Assembly (NCBI GenBank): GCA_003667245.1
Contig: RCNN01000447.1
Coordinates: 1-23,608 of the forward strand
Length of the DNA: 23,608 bases
Direction: 5' to 3'
Source of the DNA: Heterostelium multicystogenum
Taxonomy: Eukaryota > Evosea > Eumycetozoa > Acytosteliales > Acytosteliaceae
Position numbers and translations under genes: made by a program. A model generated the notes under the pieces. It made no database searches. It saw only the letters and a program-made list of their open reading frames with translations, and was not told where the DNA came from. Shown piece after piece: positions 21,504-23,608 of this stretch. Positions within the stretch are counted from its first letter, which is position 1. Every line of letters starts with the position of its first letter.

Positions 21504-22831
21504 TTCTTTCCAAATAGATCTATCTAGATTTATCTATTTATCTATCTATCTTTGTTTATTTGAGTCGAAAAAACCAAATAGAGAGTGGTCCTTGGAGATG
21601 TCACTTTGGGATACAGAATAAAAACTTTACAGAGTCTTTTCAAGAAAATTTTTATTTCTGAAACCATCACTTGACCTGGGGGTTTTTCCAAAAAATCTGT
21701 GCGTGGAATTGGTCACATACACTGCAAATATAAATTTGTTGGAGTTCCCAAACTAATTTTTTATTACATCCCAAAATAATCACCACATAGAGTTTACCTG
21801 TAAAGACTATCCTAATCACGAAGAACTCTGTTTCTCAGTCAAGTCATCCATTCAATTAATTATTTGTACTATATAGGGTCCTACTTTGGGATTAGACTAA
21901 ACTTTATATTAAGTTCAATATAGATCAAATTCAATAATACAAATAGAAACCAAATAACTTGAGATATTGCGAGAATTAGTTTACCTTTCACCAAAATGTC
22001 AAGATATCTCAGATTATGATTAGGAAATCTTAGAGTACTTTGTTGTTATGAATGACCTGCACTTGATTTCCCAACAATTGCTCTTTCCACGTGGATTGTT
22101 TAATCAATAAAGGATCAGAAATAATAAAGATCAGGTTAATGATGATGTCTATAATCGAGTATTGGTAAGTGGTTTCCTGCCAAATAGCAAAGTATCTAAT
22201 TCTTCACTGAAAAGCGATCATACTGAGTCTTTCTTTAGAGATAGTAGCTTATCAATCAATTGATTTTAAATACAAATAAATAGAATCAATACAAGTAGTT
22301 CTAATTATTATTGCAGTTTTCATGATGAGAATGATAATTCCGGTTGCGACATCATCATCATTTGCACCAAAAATAAAATAAAAGGAGCAGTAGCAAGTGG
22401 GCATGCCACTTGTTGGATTCCGTTTACAACTGAAACAAAGTTCGCCAAACAACAACAACAACATCCACAAATTAATTAATTTCGAAATGCAACACACCAA
22501 CTACAACAAATGATAGATATCGAAATGAAATTTCAAAAACAATTGCCTATTTAAGAGTAAGATGGTGTTTACTAAAAAAACAAAAATGAAATTTTAATAA
22601 TATTTTTTTCACAATGTTTTTATTTTTTATTTATTATTATTATGTTTGATATTGATAAAGTGTAGTTGTTATTTTTATCAATACATTACAATTGACTTAT
22701 CTTACTTTAGTTATTGTTGCTGTTGTTGTAGTTGTTGTAAATTTAGTTTTATATCATTAATATACCCAAATAATAATATTAAGTAAATTTAGTATAATCT
22801 AAATAAATATATAATATAATATAATATAAAG
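21504..22831. other. Divergent AT-rich spacer
   Basis: 1.3 kb between the acyltransferase start (-) and the thiolase start (+), so both promoters must lie here. Contents: CTAT/ATCT repeats near 21520-21552, a CAA run at 22450-22465, and a TATAATATAATA run just before the thiolase ATG. One open stretch on the minus strand (22030-22203) is listed separately. Nothing else coding-like. Confidence 0.55.
22030..22203 (-). pseudogene. Coding-like fragment, unidentified
   Basis: Fifty-seven open codons without ATG, between TGA (22204-22206) and TAA (22030-22032). The peptide includes YQYSIIDIIINLIFIISDPL followed by LIKQSTWKEQLLGNQVQV and resembles normal amoebal protein. The same frame beyond the stop reads a few more plausible residues between further stops, as a decayed gene would. 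No family recognised. Confidence 0.2.
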
Positions 22832-23608
22832 ATGTCTTTTAACTCAAGAATTGAAACTATCAGTCGTCATTTGAGCACTGCTAACGAAACTGACGCTTTA
22901 TCTTCAAATCCAGTCGGTATGTATACAAATAGACCGTTAGTTCATTGAATTATAATGGTTGTAGATTGAAAAAACGATGAAGAATTTATACTTATCATCA
23001 ATATGATTTGTGATCAATAGGAGCTTCAGTTAATTCAGGAGATGATGTTGTAATTTGTTGCACCATTCCGTACTGCCATTGGTAAGGCAAAGAGAGGTGG
23101 ATTCAAGGAAACTTCACCAGACGATATGTTGGCTCCAGTCATTCAACACATTATTAAGACTACTGGTATCAATCCAGCTTTGATTGGTGATGTCGTTATG
23201 GGATCTGTCTTGCCAAGATCATCTCAAGGTGCTACTGAGATTCGTGTTGCAAGTTTGATTGGTGGTATTCCAAAGGAAGTACCATGCATGACTGTCAACA
23301 GACAATGCTCATCTGGTTTGCAAGCTATTGCTAACTGCGCTGCTGGCCGTCAAGGCCGGTATGTACGAAGTTGGTTTGGCTGGTGGTGTCGAGTCAATGT
23401 CTTTGACACCCAATGGCCTGGGAAGGTCAATTCAACGAGGTTGCCATGAACGATCCAGTTGCCAGCGGTTGCTTACAACACTATGGGTTCAAACCTCAGA
23501 AAACGTTGCTGAGCGTTTTCAACATCTCCAGAAAGGAGCAAAGGACGAGTTTGCCGTTGCCTCACACAAGAAGGCCGGTGCTGCTCAAAAGGCTGGTAAG
23601 TTTTGTCC
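22832..23608 (+). CDS. acaa1: Peroxisomal 3-ketoacyl-CoA thiolase, 5' part
   Basis: This enzyme cleaves 3-ketoacyl-CoA to acetyl-CoA and a shortened acyl-CoA, the last step of fatty-acid beta-oxidation. Exon 1 is 22832-22916, then a 104-nt intron, and exon 2 runs from 23021. Residues 6-14, RIETISRHL, fit the PTS2 peroxisome signal (R-[LIV]-x5-[HQ]-[LA]). Thiolase motifs follow: APFRTAIGKAKRGGF, VMGSVLPRSSQGATEIRVAS and VNRQCSSGLQAIANC, where the Cys after NRQ is the acyl-accepting residue. Further on, GLAGGVESMS and SHKKAG are clear. Single-base errors break the frame: extra bases at TTT 23054-23056, GG 23345-23346, CCC 23409-23411, TT 23473-23474, AAAA 23500-23503 and TTTT 23516-23519, and a probable length change in AAA 23540-23542. 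A donor-like G|GTAAGT at 23595-23601 suggests another intron. The gene runs off the window. Confidence 0.95.
22837..22873 (+). other. PTS2 peroxisome-targeting signal of thiolase
   Basis: The codons for residues 6-14 read R-I, five residues, then H-L, the classical N-terminal PTS2 pattern of peroxisomal thiolases recognised by PEX7. It lies wholly in exon 1. Confidence 0.85.

Noticed and set aside
22252..22500. 82-codon minus-strand frame
   Set aside because: Built on repeats (GTT, ATT) without family features or conserved composition.

Overview
The window looks like nuclear DNA of a dictyostelid-type social amoeba. The spacers are very AT-rich with long A and T runs and CAA, CCAA and TAG/AGT microsatellites. 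The genes are compact, use moderately GC-richer codons, and carry many short GT..AG introns (mostly 60-70 nt, some 85-312 nt). The protein set (N-acetylglutamate synthase, Ragulator subunit, V-ATPase assembly factor, RWP-RK factor, PAQR/HlyIII protein, HAT1, GLYAT-like acyltransferase, PTS2-tagged thiolase) is eukaryotic. The species cannot be named from the sequence. No tRNA, rRNA, CRISPR array or intact mobile element was recognised.

Layout: 1-3692 is AT-rich spacer. 3693-6482 (+) is an N-acetylglutamate synthase (first step of arginine synthesis) with a long low-complexity N-terminus that includes a hydrophobic stretch. It converges on 6833-8075 (-), a VMA22/CCDC115 homologue (V-ATPase assembly). 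That gene is divergent, across 387 bp, from 8463-9479 (+), a five-exon LAMTOR3 homologue. About 4.4 kb follows with no secure gene, holding a few coding-like scraps and a perfect 20-bp palindrome. 13878-15215 (+) encodes an RWP-RK transcription factor. 15216-17376 is spacer with one orphan poly-Gln exon. 17377-18458 (+) is a seven-helix PAQR/HlyIII protein. It converges on 18619-20110 (-), HAT1 in five exons. Upstream of HAT1 on the same strand lies 20347-21503 (-), a GLYAT-like N-acyltransferase. After 1.3 kb of spacer comes the 5' part of a peroxisomal 3-ketoacyl-CoA thiolase (22832 to the window end, +).

All genes except LAMTOR3 need one or more single-base frame corrections. Most are +1 insertions in short homopolymers, densest in 3.7-6.5 kb and in the last 270 bp. 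The protein families stay well conserved on both sides of each shift, so I read these as consensus sequence errors and not as pseudogenes. Exon coordinates below are those of the sequence as given.

Functional links: VMA22 and LAMTOR3 share a promoter region and both serve the acidic endolysosome (proton pump assembly; Ragulator platform for Rag GTPases/TORC1). HAT1 and RWP-RK act in chromatin and transcription, and the thiolase in peroxisomal fatty-acid oxidation. Apart from the divergent pair there is no obvious pathway cluster, and I found no convincing new multi-gene system.
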